From the NCBI GenBank assembly GCA_020846025.1, contig JADLER010000189.1, positions 1 through 49,501 of the forward strand: DNA of 49,501 bases. The letters are read 5' to 3'. The stretch is from Bacteroidia bacterium. Its GTDB lineage: Bacteria; Bacteroidota; Bacteroidia; B-17B0; Aurantibacillaceae. This document shows, in pieces, positions 9,706 through 17,954 of the stretch. Position 1 is the stretch's first letter. Every line of letters starts with the position of its first letter. The notes below the pieces were generated by a model. The model saw nothing but the letters and a program-made list of their open reading frames with translations, did not search any database and was not told the origin of the DNA. A program made the translations under genes and the position numbers.

Positions 9706-11754
9706 ATGAATATTAAAAAACAAATTGTGGTGTTTTGTGTAAGCTTTATAGCTTTGCTTAATTCTAATTTGTTATTGGCGCAACCCTCAACGGTAACATC
9801 TTCAGATAGTTTAATTCAAAGAGTTCGTTTGTCTTATCAAGAAAATCCTAATTTAGCATATCAGTATGCTACACAGGCAGTAGTTCAGGCTAAAAAAGAG
9901 AACTCAGACCTTAATTTAGGTATTGCTTATGAGATGTTAGGGCTTTCATTAGATTACCTTAGTAAATTGGATTCAGCTTTATATTATTATGATAAAGCGG
10001 CGCCTTTGTTAAGTGCTCAGTCGGATAAGATACATTTGGGGCAATTGTATATCACCAAAGCCAATACTTTATATCTATTAAATAGAAATCAAGAAGCCAT
10101 ATTATATTATCAAAAAGCTTATGATCTATTAAAAATATCAGGGAATATAAAAAAACAAGCAGGTGCATTAATGGGCATGGCTAATATCTATTCTATTATG
10201 AAATCGTATGAGTTGTCGCTTAAATATTATGCACAATCTCTAGATTTAGTTAAACAAATTAATGATGAACAGTTTACTTCCTATATACTGACTAATATAT
10301 CGGAGGTTTACACTTCGATGCGAGATTATAAGAAGGCCATAGAATATGAAAGTCAATCTTTAAAGATTAAAGAAAAGATTCATAAAGATTATGATTTAGT
10401 TTATACCTATATTAATCTAGCGGAATTATTGATGATGGAAAATTTGAATTATAAAGACTCTGCATTGATGTATCTGAATAAGGCAGTAGCTTTGTCTAAT
10501 AAAATAGATAATCAAGAGTTTTTGTGTAGTTCATATCAAGGTATGGTAAAATTCTATGACGCTATCAATGATAATCAAAAAGCAATTGAATACGCATACT
10601 TAGCATTAGAATTGTCGAAGAGGATAAAAAATATTAGAAGTGAATTAAATATATCTGGACTTCTTTCTAATATTTTTGAGGAGCAGAAAAATTTTGAAAA
10701 AGCAAATGAATATATACACAGATATATTATACTAAACGACAGCATAAATAATATGGAAGTTCGAAAATCATTTAATGAACTACAAACCAAGTATGAAACA
10801 GATAAAAAGGAAAAAGAAATTATGTTACTTAACGAACGTGATAAAAAACGCACGTATTTTATTTACTCCTCCATTATTGTGGTTGCATTATTAGGGCTAC
10901 TTTCTTTTACATTATATAACCGTTTTAGGTTAAAGAAAAAAGTAGCAGGAGAGTTGGAAAAGAGAAATAAAGAAATTGAAATTCAGAAAAATTTAGTAGA
11001 TGAAAAGCAAACCGAGATTTTAGATTCGATTAATTACGCTAAACGTATTCAGTACGCCTTATTAGCACAGGAAGAAGTTTTAAAAAGAAATCTTAAAAAC
11101 TATTTTATATTATTTAAACCTAAAGATATTGTTAGTGGCGATTTTTATTGGGCTACGGAACATCAAGATAAATTTTACTTAGCGGTGTGTGATAGCACAG
11201 GACATGGCGTGCCAGGAGCATTTATGAGTTTGCTAAACATTGGTTTTTTAAGCGAGGCGGTTAAAGAAAAACAAATCACGAAACCTCACGAAATATTAAA
11301 CTATGTAAGGCAACGCCTAATTGAAAGTATTGCTACAGAAGGGCAACAAGATGGCATGGATGCTATTTTAATTTGTTTAGACAAAAAGAACTCTAAAATA
11401 ACTTATGCCGCCGCTAATAATCAACCCGTATTAATTCAACAATCATCACAATTAGTTGAATTATCAAAAGACAAATTGCCCGTAGGAAAAAGCCCACATG
11501 AACAGTCGTTTAACTTATATGAGATTGATGCTCAAAAAGGAGATAAATTATATTTATATACAGATGGTTTTGCTGATCAATTTGGAGGACCTAAGAAAAA
11601 GAAATTCAAATACAAACAGCTTCACGATTTGTTACTGAATAACTCTAATTTGCCTTTAGCAAAACAATACCAGAATCTGGAATCTTCGTTTAATTCTTGG
11701 CGTGGTGATTTAGAACAGATAGATGATGTATTAATTTTAGGCTTCGAAATTTAA
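9706..11754 (+). CDS. TPR-repeat sensor with C-terminal SpoIIE-type PP2C phosphatase
   Basis: 682 residues, a paralogue of the proteins at 724 and 17955. It has a signal peptide (about 1-26), TPR-like helical repeats (about 50-350), a membrane segment near 384-405, a coiled coil (about 408-445) and a SpoIIE phosphatase domain. Metal-site motifs are KPKDIVSGDFYW near 471, CDSTGHGVPGAFMS near 494, YTDGFADQFGG near 618 and QIDDVLILG at the end. The sequence just before the phosphatase, DSINYAKRIQYALL, is the conserved linker in this group. The target is unknown. The IPP isomerase gene follows at a distance of 34 bases with its own promoter box. Confidence 0.93.
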   Translation: MNIKKQIVVFCVSFIALLNSNLLLAQPSTVTSSDSLIQRVRLSYQENPNLAYQYATQAVVQAKKENSDLNLGIAYEMLGLSLDYLSKLDSALYYYDKAAPLLSAQSDKIHLGQLYITKANTLYLLNRNQEAILYYQKAYDLLKISGNIKKQAGALMGMANIYSIMKSYELSLKYYAQSLDLVKQINDEQFTSYILTNISEVYTSMRDYKKAIEYESQSLKIKEKIHKDYDLVYTYINLAELLMMENLNYKDSALMYLNKAVALSNKIDNQEFLCSSYQGMVKFYDAINDNQKAIEYAYLALELSKRIKNIRSELNISGLLSNIFEEQKNFEKANEYIHRYIILNDSINNMEVRKSFNELQTKYETDKKEKEIMLLNERDKKRTYFIYSSIIVVALLGLLSFTLYNRFRLKKKVAGELEKRNKEIEIQKNLVDEKQTEILDSINYAKRIQYALLAQEEVLKRNLKNYFILFKPKDIVSGDFYWATEHQDKFYLAVCDSTGHGVPGAFMSLLNIGFLSEAVKEKQITKPHEILNYVRQRLIESIATEGQQDGMDAILICLDKKNSKITYAAANNQPVLIQQSSQLVELSKDKLPVGKSPHEQSFNLYEIDAQKGDKLYLYTDGFADQFGGPKKKKFKYKQLHDLLLNNSNLPLAKQYQNLESSFNSWRGDLEQIDDVLILGFEI

Positions 11755-11759
11755 TTACC

Positions 11760-11767
11760 TATCTTTG
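11760..11767 (+). promoter_or_regulatory. -7 box TATCTTTG for idi
   Basis: An exact TAnnTTTG box starting 6 bases after the phosphatase stop codon and 21 bases before the TTG start of the isomerase gene. It suggests that idi is transcribed separately from the upstream gene. Confidence 0.6.
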
Positions 11768-11788
11768 CATTTTTAATGGAAATTTGTT

Positions 11789-12289
11789 TTGAAAGAATTT
11801 GTAATACTAGTAGATGAACAGGATAATGAAATAGGTGTGATGGAAAAGATGCAGGCACACAAAGAAGGTGTTTTGCATAGAGCATTTTCTATTTTTATTT
11901 TTAATAGCAAAAATGAATTATTATTGCAACAACGTGCTCTTTCTAAATATCATAGTGCTGGTTTGTGGACTAACACATGTTGCTCGCATCCACGACCTAA
12001 CGAAACTATTAAAGATGCTGCTGCTAGACGACTTTTTGAGGAAATGGGTTTAACTTCTGACTTAACAATTAAAACTCATTTTATTTATAAATCAACTTTT
12101 GAAAACGGATTAACCGAACACGAATTCGATTATGTGTTAATAGGATATACACAAGCGGTTCCTGTTATTAATCCAGAAGAAGTTCATAATTATAAATGGA
12201 AAGACATTGCCTCAATTAAAAAAGATTTAGTAGAAAATCCTCAGCATTACACGGCGTGGTTTAAAATAGCCATTGAACAAGTATTTTAA
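11789..12289 (+). CDS. idi: isopentenyl-diphosphate delta-isomerase, type I
   Basis: 166 residues of the Nudix-fold type I enzyme that interconverts isopentenyl and dimethylallyl diphosphate. Expected features are present: metal-site His residues H24 and H30, the catalytic Cys in TNTCCSHP (C65, with H67), the Nudix-like RRLFEEMG, and the acidic pair in GLTEHEFDYVLIG (E110, E112). The reading frame begins at TTG (11789). The nearby ATG at 11776 is out of frame and hits a stop quickly, so TTG is the likely start. The enzyme supplies isoprenoid precursors. Confidence 0.95.
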   Translation: MKEFVILVDEQDNEIGVMEKMQAHKEGVLHRAFSIFIFNSKNELLLQQRALSKYHSAGLWTNTCCSHPRPNETIKDAAARRLFEEMGLTSDLTIKTHFIYKSTFENGLTEHEFDYVLIGYTQAVPVINPEEVHNYKWKDIASIKKDLVENPQHYTAWFKIAIEQVF

Positions 12290-12302
12290 TAATTGAGTTT
12301 TT

Positions 12303-13214
12303 TTAGTAACTAAGGTAAGGTAAGATGGCTTGAAGTTTTTCTTGGCTAAAAATACCAAGGTTCTTGAAATCATTCTCAGTTAATTTTCCATGTTTAAATC
12401 TATAATTGATAATGGCTTGAGCCGTTTGAAAATTAAAGTAGGGATGTTTTCTAAGTGTATTAAAATCTATCACATTAATAGGAATTTTAGTAATAACATC
12501 TGAATTTAGTTTTATCTGCGAAGTTAATATTTGGTATAAACTATCTGTCATTCCATACACTTCTTTAAGTTGTTCAATAGAATGAAATCCCCCTAACATG
12601 CCTCTGTATTTCATGATTCGCTTGGTAAAACCTGGCCCTATTCCTTTTAAATATACTAAGCTTAAGCTATCGGCAGAATTTATCTCTACAAGTTCTTTCA
12701 CAAGAGTTCTTTTCTCGAAAGTAAATTTCTTTTGAATTTCATTACTATCTTTACTTTTATGTTTTGTTTCAGCAGGAATTAAAATATAATTTTCAAGACG
12801 TTGGTATAGTTCGGGTTTTAGTCCGTAAAGTTTTATTAAATCTTCGGGTTTCTTAAATTTCCCTCCTTTGTTTCTATAATTTATTAAGGTACTTGTTAGT
12901 TTTTTTGAGAATCCTAATTTTTCAGCATCAGTGGCATTAATGGTGTTTGGGTCAAAAGTAAAATAAGTAGGTTCTGTATTTTCTACTTCGATTGATTTAT
13001 ATTTCTTAATAGTATATTGTTTTGTATCAACATTAACAATGGGTGTAGCATTTGTAAGAATTACCGGTTGGTGTTTTACATCAATATAAGGCATCGATAA
13101 GCGAATTACTATTAATACGATGATAATAGAACCAAGAATAAAAACACCATTACGTTCCTGTTTATTAAAATGAAAAAATTGAAATAAAATATGGTTAATC
13201 TTTCGGAACAACAT
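12303..13214 (-). CDS. helix-hairpin-helix (ComEA-like) membrane-anchored protein
   Basis: 303 residues. One membrane segment (about 22-40) follows a short basic N-terminus, and the rest carries three ComEA-type helix-hairpin-helix units. These include KLTSTLINYRNKGGKFKKPE near 105, YLKGIGPGFTKRIMKYRGM near 188, and QAIINYRFKHGKLTENDF near 262. Such units bind DNA non-specifically; ComEA itself is a competence DNA receptor. The tandem architecture is typical of Bacteroidota, where the role is not established. The ATG lies inside the end of the upstream permease gene (20-base overlap), suggesting translational coupling. Confidence 0.85.
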   Translation of the reverse strand: MLFRKINHILFQFFHFNKQERNGVFILGSIIIVLIVIRLSMPYIDVKHQPVILTNATPIVNVDTKQYTIKKYKSIEVENTEPTYFTFDPNTINATDAEKLGFSKKLTSTLINYRNKGGKFKKPEDLIKLYGLKPELYQRLENYILIPAETKHKSKDSNEIQKKFTFEKRTLVKELVEINSADSLSLVYLKGIGPGFTKRIMKYRGMLGGFHSIEQLKEVYGMTDSLYQILTSQIKLNSDVITKIPINVIDFNTLRKHPYFNFQTAQAIINYRFKHGKLTENDFKNLGIFSQEKLQAILPYLSY

Positions 13215-14652
13215 GTTGGTTTTGTTTTTTAAACAAGTAAAAGATTGGAATACCTAATAACATAATAAACACACCCATGCCACAATTAAATGATTTAACA
13301 ATTAATAAATTAATACAGATGACACTTGTAAGAATGATATATAACAATGGAATAACAGGATAACCAAAGGCTTTGTATGGTCGTTCGGCATTTGGCAATT
13401 TTTTACGTAATACAAATAATCCTATAATGGTTATAATATAAAATACTAACGATGAGAATGTACAATAATCTAATAAATCGCCATAAGAACCTGACAAACA
13501 TAAGAAGCTTGCCCACACACCTTGAATTACAAGAGCATAAGATGGTGCAGAATATTGATTTAACTTGCTCGCTTTTTTAAAAAACAAGCCTTCTTGTGCC
13601 ATTGATTGAAAAAGCCTTGCGCCAGATAAAATTAATCCATTATTGCAGCCAAAAGTCGAAATCATAATAAGTGCAGCCATCACATATTTTGCAACATCTC
13701 CTAATACTATAAATAGAGCAGCCGTTCCAACTCTATCATTTTTAGCAAACATAATTCCTCTCGCAATATCGTTGTTTGAATTCATATCACCTTCAATGGG
13801 GAGTAAACATAAATAAGAGACATTAGCTAGAACATAAAATAAAGTAACTATACACACCCCAAAGAATAAACCAAGTGGGATGTTTCGTTTTGGATTATTT
13901 ACTTCACCTGCAATAAAAGTTACGTTATTCCAAGCATCGCTACTAAATAATGCGCCTAACATAGCACTACCGATTGCTGAATATAAAGCAATTCCTGATA
14001 ATGAGTTAAATCCTATAAAGGTATTATTTGAAATTATAGCTTGTTGTCCTTGCCAAGCAGTTGAAAAATTTGAAGCTAAAACTCCTTTATTTATGCCAAA
14101 ATATATTCCCACAATAATAAGACTAAACAAAGCAATTAATTTAGCTGAAGTAAAAATACGTTGAATGATTTTCCCGTTCTCAATGCCTTTTGTATTAATA
14201 TATGTAAGCAGAGCAATAATAGCAATGGCAAGAAGTTGAGCAGATGTAATTTTTAAACTTAAAATCTTTATGAGCACATGTCCTTCTTCAAAGAAAGGAA
14301 TAAAAACACCAGTAAATTTGGCAAAGGCAACTGCCACGGCAGCAATAACGCCAGTTTGTATAACTAAAAACACGGTCCACCCATAAACAAAAGCCGTTAA
14401 TTCTCCAAATGCTTTTTTAATATATACAAATTGTCCGCCAGCTTGTGGCATCATACTAGCAAGTTCGCCATAACTTAAAGCAGCAATTAAGGTTAAAAGA
14501 CCTGATAAAATCCAAACAATTAATAGCCAACCAGCAGAACCTACTGTACGAGCTATATCGGCACTTACAATAAAAATACCCGATCCAATCATAGAGCCTG
14601 CCACTAAAAATGTGGTATCAATTAAACTAAGGCTACGCTTTTGTTCGGTCAT
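13195..14652 (-). CDS. APC-superfamily amino acid permease (LAT-like)
   Basis: About 485 residues from the ATG at 14650-14652. A further in-frame ATG at 14679 lies inside the hairpin at 14668-14693, so I prefer the downstream start. It is highly hydrophobic with the multi-helix pattern of the amino acid-polyamine-organocation family. The first helix motif is FLVAGSMIGSGIFIV and the next loop is GELASMMPQAGGQFVYIKKAFG, as in L-type exchangers. Substrate is not predictable from the sequence. It follows another APC permease on the same strand but is separated from it by a hairpin. Confidence 0.92.
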   Translation of the reverse strand: MTEQKRSLSLIDTTFLVAGSMIGSGIFIVSADIARTVGSAGWLLIVWILSGLLTLIAALSYGELASMMPQAGGQFVYIKKAFGELTAFVYGWTVFLVIQTGVIAAVAVAFAKFTGVFIPFFEEGHVLIKILSLKITSAQLLAIAIIALLTYINTKGIENGKIIQRIFTSAKLIALFSLIIVGIYFGINKGVLASNFSTAWQGQQAIISNNTFIGFNSLSGIALYSAIGSAMLGALFSSDAWNNVTFIAGEVNNPKRNIPLGLFFGVCIVTLFYVLANVSYLCLLPIEGDMNSNNDIARGIMFAKNDRVGTAALFIVLGDVAKYVMAALIMISTFGCNNGLILSGARLFQSMAQEGLFFKKASKLNQYSAPSYALVIQGVWASFLCLSGSYGDLLDYCTFSSLVFYIITIIGLFVLRKKLPNAERPYKAFGYPVIPLLYIILTSVICINLLIVKSFNCGMGVFIMLLGIPIFYLFKKQNQHVVPKD

Positions 14653-14667
14653 ATTTTTAAGAAATGT

Positions 14668-14693
14668 AAAAGTCGGCAAACAAGCCGACTTTT
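14668..14693 (-). terminator. hairpin terminator between the two permease genes
   Basis: A perfect 10-bp inverted repeat (AAAAGTCGGC / GCCGACTTTT) with a 6-base loop, flanked by T residues on both strands. It lies just after the stop of the gene at 14703-16181 and before the start of the next permease. Confidence 0.7.
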
Positions 14694-14702
14694 TTATGTA
14701 AA

Positions 14703-16181
14703 TTATTCTTGAGTTGGTTTTTGTAAATTGCTATTTCGTTTACTATAAACAAAATAAACAATAATACCTAAGCTTCCCCAGATAAGGAAAAACACCCATG
14801 TAGCAGCACGAACCTGTGTCATTAAAAATAAATTAAATAATACGCCTAAAGTTCCAATTAAGTAAACTGCAGGGGTTTTATAAGGTCTTTCAAGTTCTGG
14901 CTTTTTAAAACGTAAAATCATTACAGCAACACATACCATAGCAAAAGCTAATAAGGTTCCCATACTACACATTTCACTTACTTTATCAATAGGGGTAAGG
15001 GCTGCAACTATTGAAATAATTAATCCAACTAATAATGTGCTTTTGTGCGGTGTTTTAAAAGATTGATGCAATGTTTTAAAGAATGGAGGCAGTAACCCAT
15101 CTTTTGCCATTCCTAAGAAGATACGAGTTTGCCCTAGCATCATTACAAGCATTACCGAGGTTAAGCCAGCAGTAGCTGCTAATGTAATAATAAATACAGC
15201 CCAATTAATTCCAATGCCTGAAAATGCTGATGCAACAGGCGCAGCTTTATCTAGTTGGTCATATTTTACCATACCAGTTAAAACCAATGAAACTAAAATA
15301 TATAAAATGGTACAAATAACTAACGAAGCTACAATCGCAAAAGGCACATCTTTTTTCGGATTAATAGCCTCACCCGCTTGAGTAGATACAGCATCAAAAC
15401 CTATATAAGCAAAAAACACAATGGTAGCAGCGGTTAATACCCCGCCAAAACCAAAATTCACTTTACCTGTTGGATTTCCTAGATCGTCTAATACAGGTAC
15501 TTCGGCAGGAATGAATGGCTTCCAGTTTTCTGGATTAATATAAAATGCTCCAACTACAATTACAAATAATACAACTGCAATTTTCACCACCACAATTATA
15601 TTATTAGTGCTTGCTGCTTCTTTAATACCTTTTACTAAAATTGCGGTTACAACCCATGTAATTAAAAATGCAGGTAAGTTAAAAGCAAAACTAGGAGCAG
15701 CAATACCCATTTCGGCACATTTTTCAGTGGCTGTAGCTAGATCATTACATAACCAAATAGGAAAATCTATATGAAAAATGTGTAAGAGTTTTACAAAATA
15801 ACCACTCCATGCCACTGCTACGGTGGTAGCACCCATCATGTATTCTAAAATCAAATTCCAACCAATAAACCAAGCAAAGAGTTCGCCCACAGTGCCATAG
15901 GCATAGGCGTAGGCAGAACCCTCAACGGGTAAAACCGAGGCAAACTCAGCATAACACAACGAAGCAAATAAACAACCAATACCTGCAATTACAAATGATA
16001 AAGCTAAAGCGGGTCCCGCATAGTCATGTGCGGCAATACCTGTTAAGGTAAAAATACCACCACCAATAATGGCGCCTATTCCCAATGAGGTTAACCCCCA
16101 TTTTGTTAAAACACGTTTTAAATCACTTTTTTTCATATCGGCTTCAAACGCCGATACAGGTTTTACTCTCCAAACTGACAT
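14703..16181 (-). CDS. APC-superfamily permease, cationic amino acid transporter-like
   Basis: 492 residues with 12 or more predicted membrane segments. TSLGIGAIIGGGIFTLTG is the typical first-helix motif. CYAEFASVLPVEGSAYAYAYGTVGELFAWFIGWNLILEY is the signature stretch of the CAT-type (YfnA-like) branch. AYIGFDAVSTQAGEAINPKKDVP is also characteristic. The likely role is proton-coupled uptake or exchange of amino acids, substrate not determined. It has its own putative promoter upstream (16226-16233), divergent from the protease gene. Confidence 0.93.
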   Translation of the reverse strand: MSVWRVKPVSAFEADMKKSDLKRVLTKWGLTSLGIGAIIGGGIFTLTGIAAHDYAGPALALSFVIAGIGCLFASLCYAEFASVLPVEGSAYAYAYGTVGELFAWFIGWNLILEYMMGATTVAVAWSGYFVKLLHIFHIDFPIWLCNDLATATEKCAEMGIAAPSFAFNLPAFLITWVVTAILVKGIKEAASTNNIIVVVKIAVVLFVIVVGAFYINPENWKPFIPAEVPVLDDLGNPTGKVNFGFGGVLTAATIVFFAYIGFDAVSTQAGEAINPKKDVPFAIVASLVICTILYILVSLVLTGMVKYDQLDKAAPVASAFSGIGINWAVFIITLAATAGLTSVMLVMMLGQTRIFLGMAKDGLLPPFFKTLHQSFKTPHKSTLLVGLIISIVAALTPIDKVSEMCSMGTLLAFAMVCVAVMILRFKKPELERPYKTPAVYLIGTLGVLFNLFLMTQVRAATWVFFLIWGSLGIIVYFVYSKRNSNLQKPTQE

Positions 16182-16225
16182 ATAGTATTTTTTATTTGAA
16201 TGTTTTTTATAAATCTTAACTTATT

Positions 16226-16233
16226 CAAATATA
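16226..16233 (-). promoter_or_regulatory. -7 box TATATTTG for the CAT-like permease
   Basis: An exact TAnnTTTG match on the minus strand, 45 bases upstream of the ATG at 16181. The -33 region is weak. Confidence 0.5.
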
Positions 16234-16264
16234 TATTATTTTTAATAAAAAACATATTATGGCT

Positions 16265-16272
16265 TATCTTTG
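16265..16272 (+). promoter_or_regulatory. -7 box TATCTTTG for the M50 protease gene
   Basis: An exact TAnnTTTG match 27 bases before the GTG start at 16300. It is arranged back to back with the box at 16226-16233. Confidence 0.55.
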
Positions 16273-16299
16273 TGAAAAAATACGCTAAAACTTAAAATC

Positions 16300-17271
16300 G
16301 TGGAGGAGAATAATCAACAATCGTTTCAAACAGACCAAAACAACTTTGATTCAGAAGTAAAATCCATACTACCTAAACCTATAGTAGAACAAGATAAAAA
16401 AAATTGGGTTCGTAAATCTTTAATTAGTTTAGCTATTTATGCCTTCTTGTTTTATGTTATTTTTAATCAAGATTTAATCAACATCGCTGCTGTATTAGTG
16501 GTATTAATGATACATGAATTTGGTCATTTTTTTGCAATGAAATTTTTTAATTATCATAATGTGAAATTATTTGTATTACCATTGCTAGGAGCTTATGTAA
16601 CTGGGAAAAAGTCTGTTGTATCTCAAAAACAAATGAGTATTATTATATTGGCAGGGCCTTTGCCTGGTATTATCATTGGAACTGTATTGTTGTTCTACAA
16701 TCTTATGAATCCTAATGAGCGGGTAGAAATGTTAGCCAATATATTTTTGATAATTAATTTTTTTAATCTTTTACCTTTTATGCCTCTTGATGGAGGTAGA
16801 TTATTAGAGACTTTATTCATAAAACAAAATCATATTATCAGAGTGGTATTTAGTATTATTTCAATTATAGTATTGGTGATATTAGCTATTACACTAAAAA
16901 GTTTTATTTTTTTAATAATTCCGGTTACCATGATTTTTGATTTAATATATGAGATAAAGAACAATAACATTAGAGAATTTTTAAATCAGGAAAGAATAAA
17001 CTATATATGTAATTATAATGAATTACCCGATAAGGATTACTGGATAATAAGAGATGGTGTTATTTTGTCTTTTAGTCGTCGTTACTCCATGGTACAAGCA
17101 GGTGTTGCAAAGTATAGTATTGTTGAGGGAAGTTTAGTGCAACATGTAATTTCTATATTACAAACACCTTTTATAAATGATATTAAATTATTCGGAAAAA
17201 TGTTTGTTACAACTTTATATCTTTTTTTCTTAATAGGATTACCAATTATTATTTATATGTATTTGCTTTGA
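16300..17271 (+). CDS. site-2 protease family (M50) intramembrane metalloprotease
   Basis: 323 residues starting at GTG. A polar N-terminus is followed by several membrane helices. The zinc motif HEFGH (72-76) and the distal motif PLDGGR (D164) are both present within hydrophobic segments, as in site-2 proteases that cleave membrane-bound regulators. There is no PDZ domain. The C-terminal third is soluble then ends in one more helix. Its stop overlaps the start of the PAP2 gene (TTGA), so the two are probably co-translated. The substrate is unknown. Confidence 0.88.
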   Translation: MEENNQQSFQTDQNNFDSEVKSILPKPIVEQDKKNWVRKSLISLAIYAFLFYVIFNQDLINIAAVLVVLMIHEFGHFFAMKFFNYHNVKLFVLPLLGAYVTGKKSVVSQKQMSIIILAGPLPGIIIGTVLLFYNLMNPNERVEMLANIFLIINFFNLLPFMPLDGGRLLETLFIKQNHIIRVVFSIISIIVLVILAITLKSFIFLIIPVTMIFDLIYEIKNNNIREFLNQERINYICNYNELPDKDYWIIRDGVILSFSRRYSMVQAGVAKYSIVEGSLVQHVISILQTPFINDIKLFGKMFVTTLYLFFLIGLPIIIYMYLL

Positions 17272-17867
17272 GAGAAATAATATTCTTTATACTTTTTATT
17301 ACTTTTTGTCTAAATGCAAAATCTCAATCGATAGATTATAGGATATTGAAGTCTATCAATCAAAACGAACATTCAGCTTGGGACAAAACCATGAATACGG
17401 TTTCTAATTCGGTATTTCCTATAATGTTAGCTACTCCCATTTCTTTAATAGGTGTGGGTTATGCACAAAATAATCAAACTATCTTAAGAGATGGGTTTAA
17501 ATCAGCAATTTCGATTGGCTTAAATGCGGCACTAACTTCCGGATTAAAATTAGCTGTCAATCGTAAACGACCTTTTGTGAAATATCCTAATGACATAATT
17601 CAAAGGACTCATGTTGGAAAATACTCATTTCCATCGGGGCACACGTCTAATGCTTTTGCGGCAGCTACGGCATTAACTTTAAGTAGCAAAAAATGGTATG
17701 TAGCAGTTCCTTCGTATGCTTATGCCTGTTTGGTAGGTTATTCGCGCATGCGCCTTGGGGTTCATTTTCCAAGCGATGTATTAGGTGGTATGGTTATTGG
17801 TATTGGCGCTTCGCTTTTGGTGTTTCAGGCAGATAAATGGCTACAAACACAAAGTCTTATTCGTTAA
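17268..17867 (+). CDS. PAP2-family phosphatase
   Basis: 199 residues starting with a TTG that overlaps the stop of the upstream gene. The first 20 residues form a signal peptide or anchor. All three parts of the acid phosphatase/vanadium haloperoxidase signature are present: KLAVNRKRP (K94, R101), PSGH (122-125) and SRMRLGVHFPSD (R160, H166, D170). The family dephosphorylates lipid phosphates such as undecaprenyl diphosphate or phosphatidic/phosphatidylglycerol phosphates. The active site would face the periplasm. Co-expression with the M50 protease is likely from the overlap. Confidence 0.92.
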   Translation: MREIIFFILFITFCLNAKSQSIDYRILKSINQNEHSAWDKTMNTVSNSVFPIMLATPISLIGVGYAQNNQTILRDGFKSAISIGLNAALTSGLKLAVNRKRPFVKYPNDIIQRTHVGKYSFPSGHTSNAFAAATALTLSSKKWYVAVPSYAYACLVGYSRMRLGVHFPSDVLGGMVIGIGASLLVFQADKWLQTQSLIR

Positions 17868-17954
17868 TTCTTTTAGATATCTTAAAGAAGACAAATTCAT
17901 TAAAGTTTTTTTAGTAATCTTTTTTTACGATATTTAGATATTAATTCTAAAATT

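Noticed and set aside
10575-10853. 92-codon minus-strand open frame
   Set aside because: It is antisense to the TPR region of the phosphatase at 9706 and has a low-complexity Ser/Phe/Leu product.
13880-14164. 94-codon plus-strand open frame
   Set aside because: It is antisense to a conserved permease, with no promoter or recognisable product.
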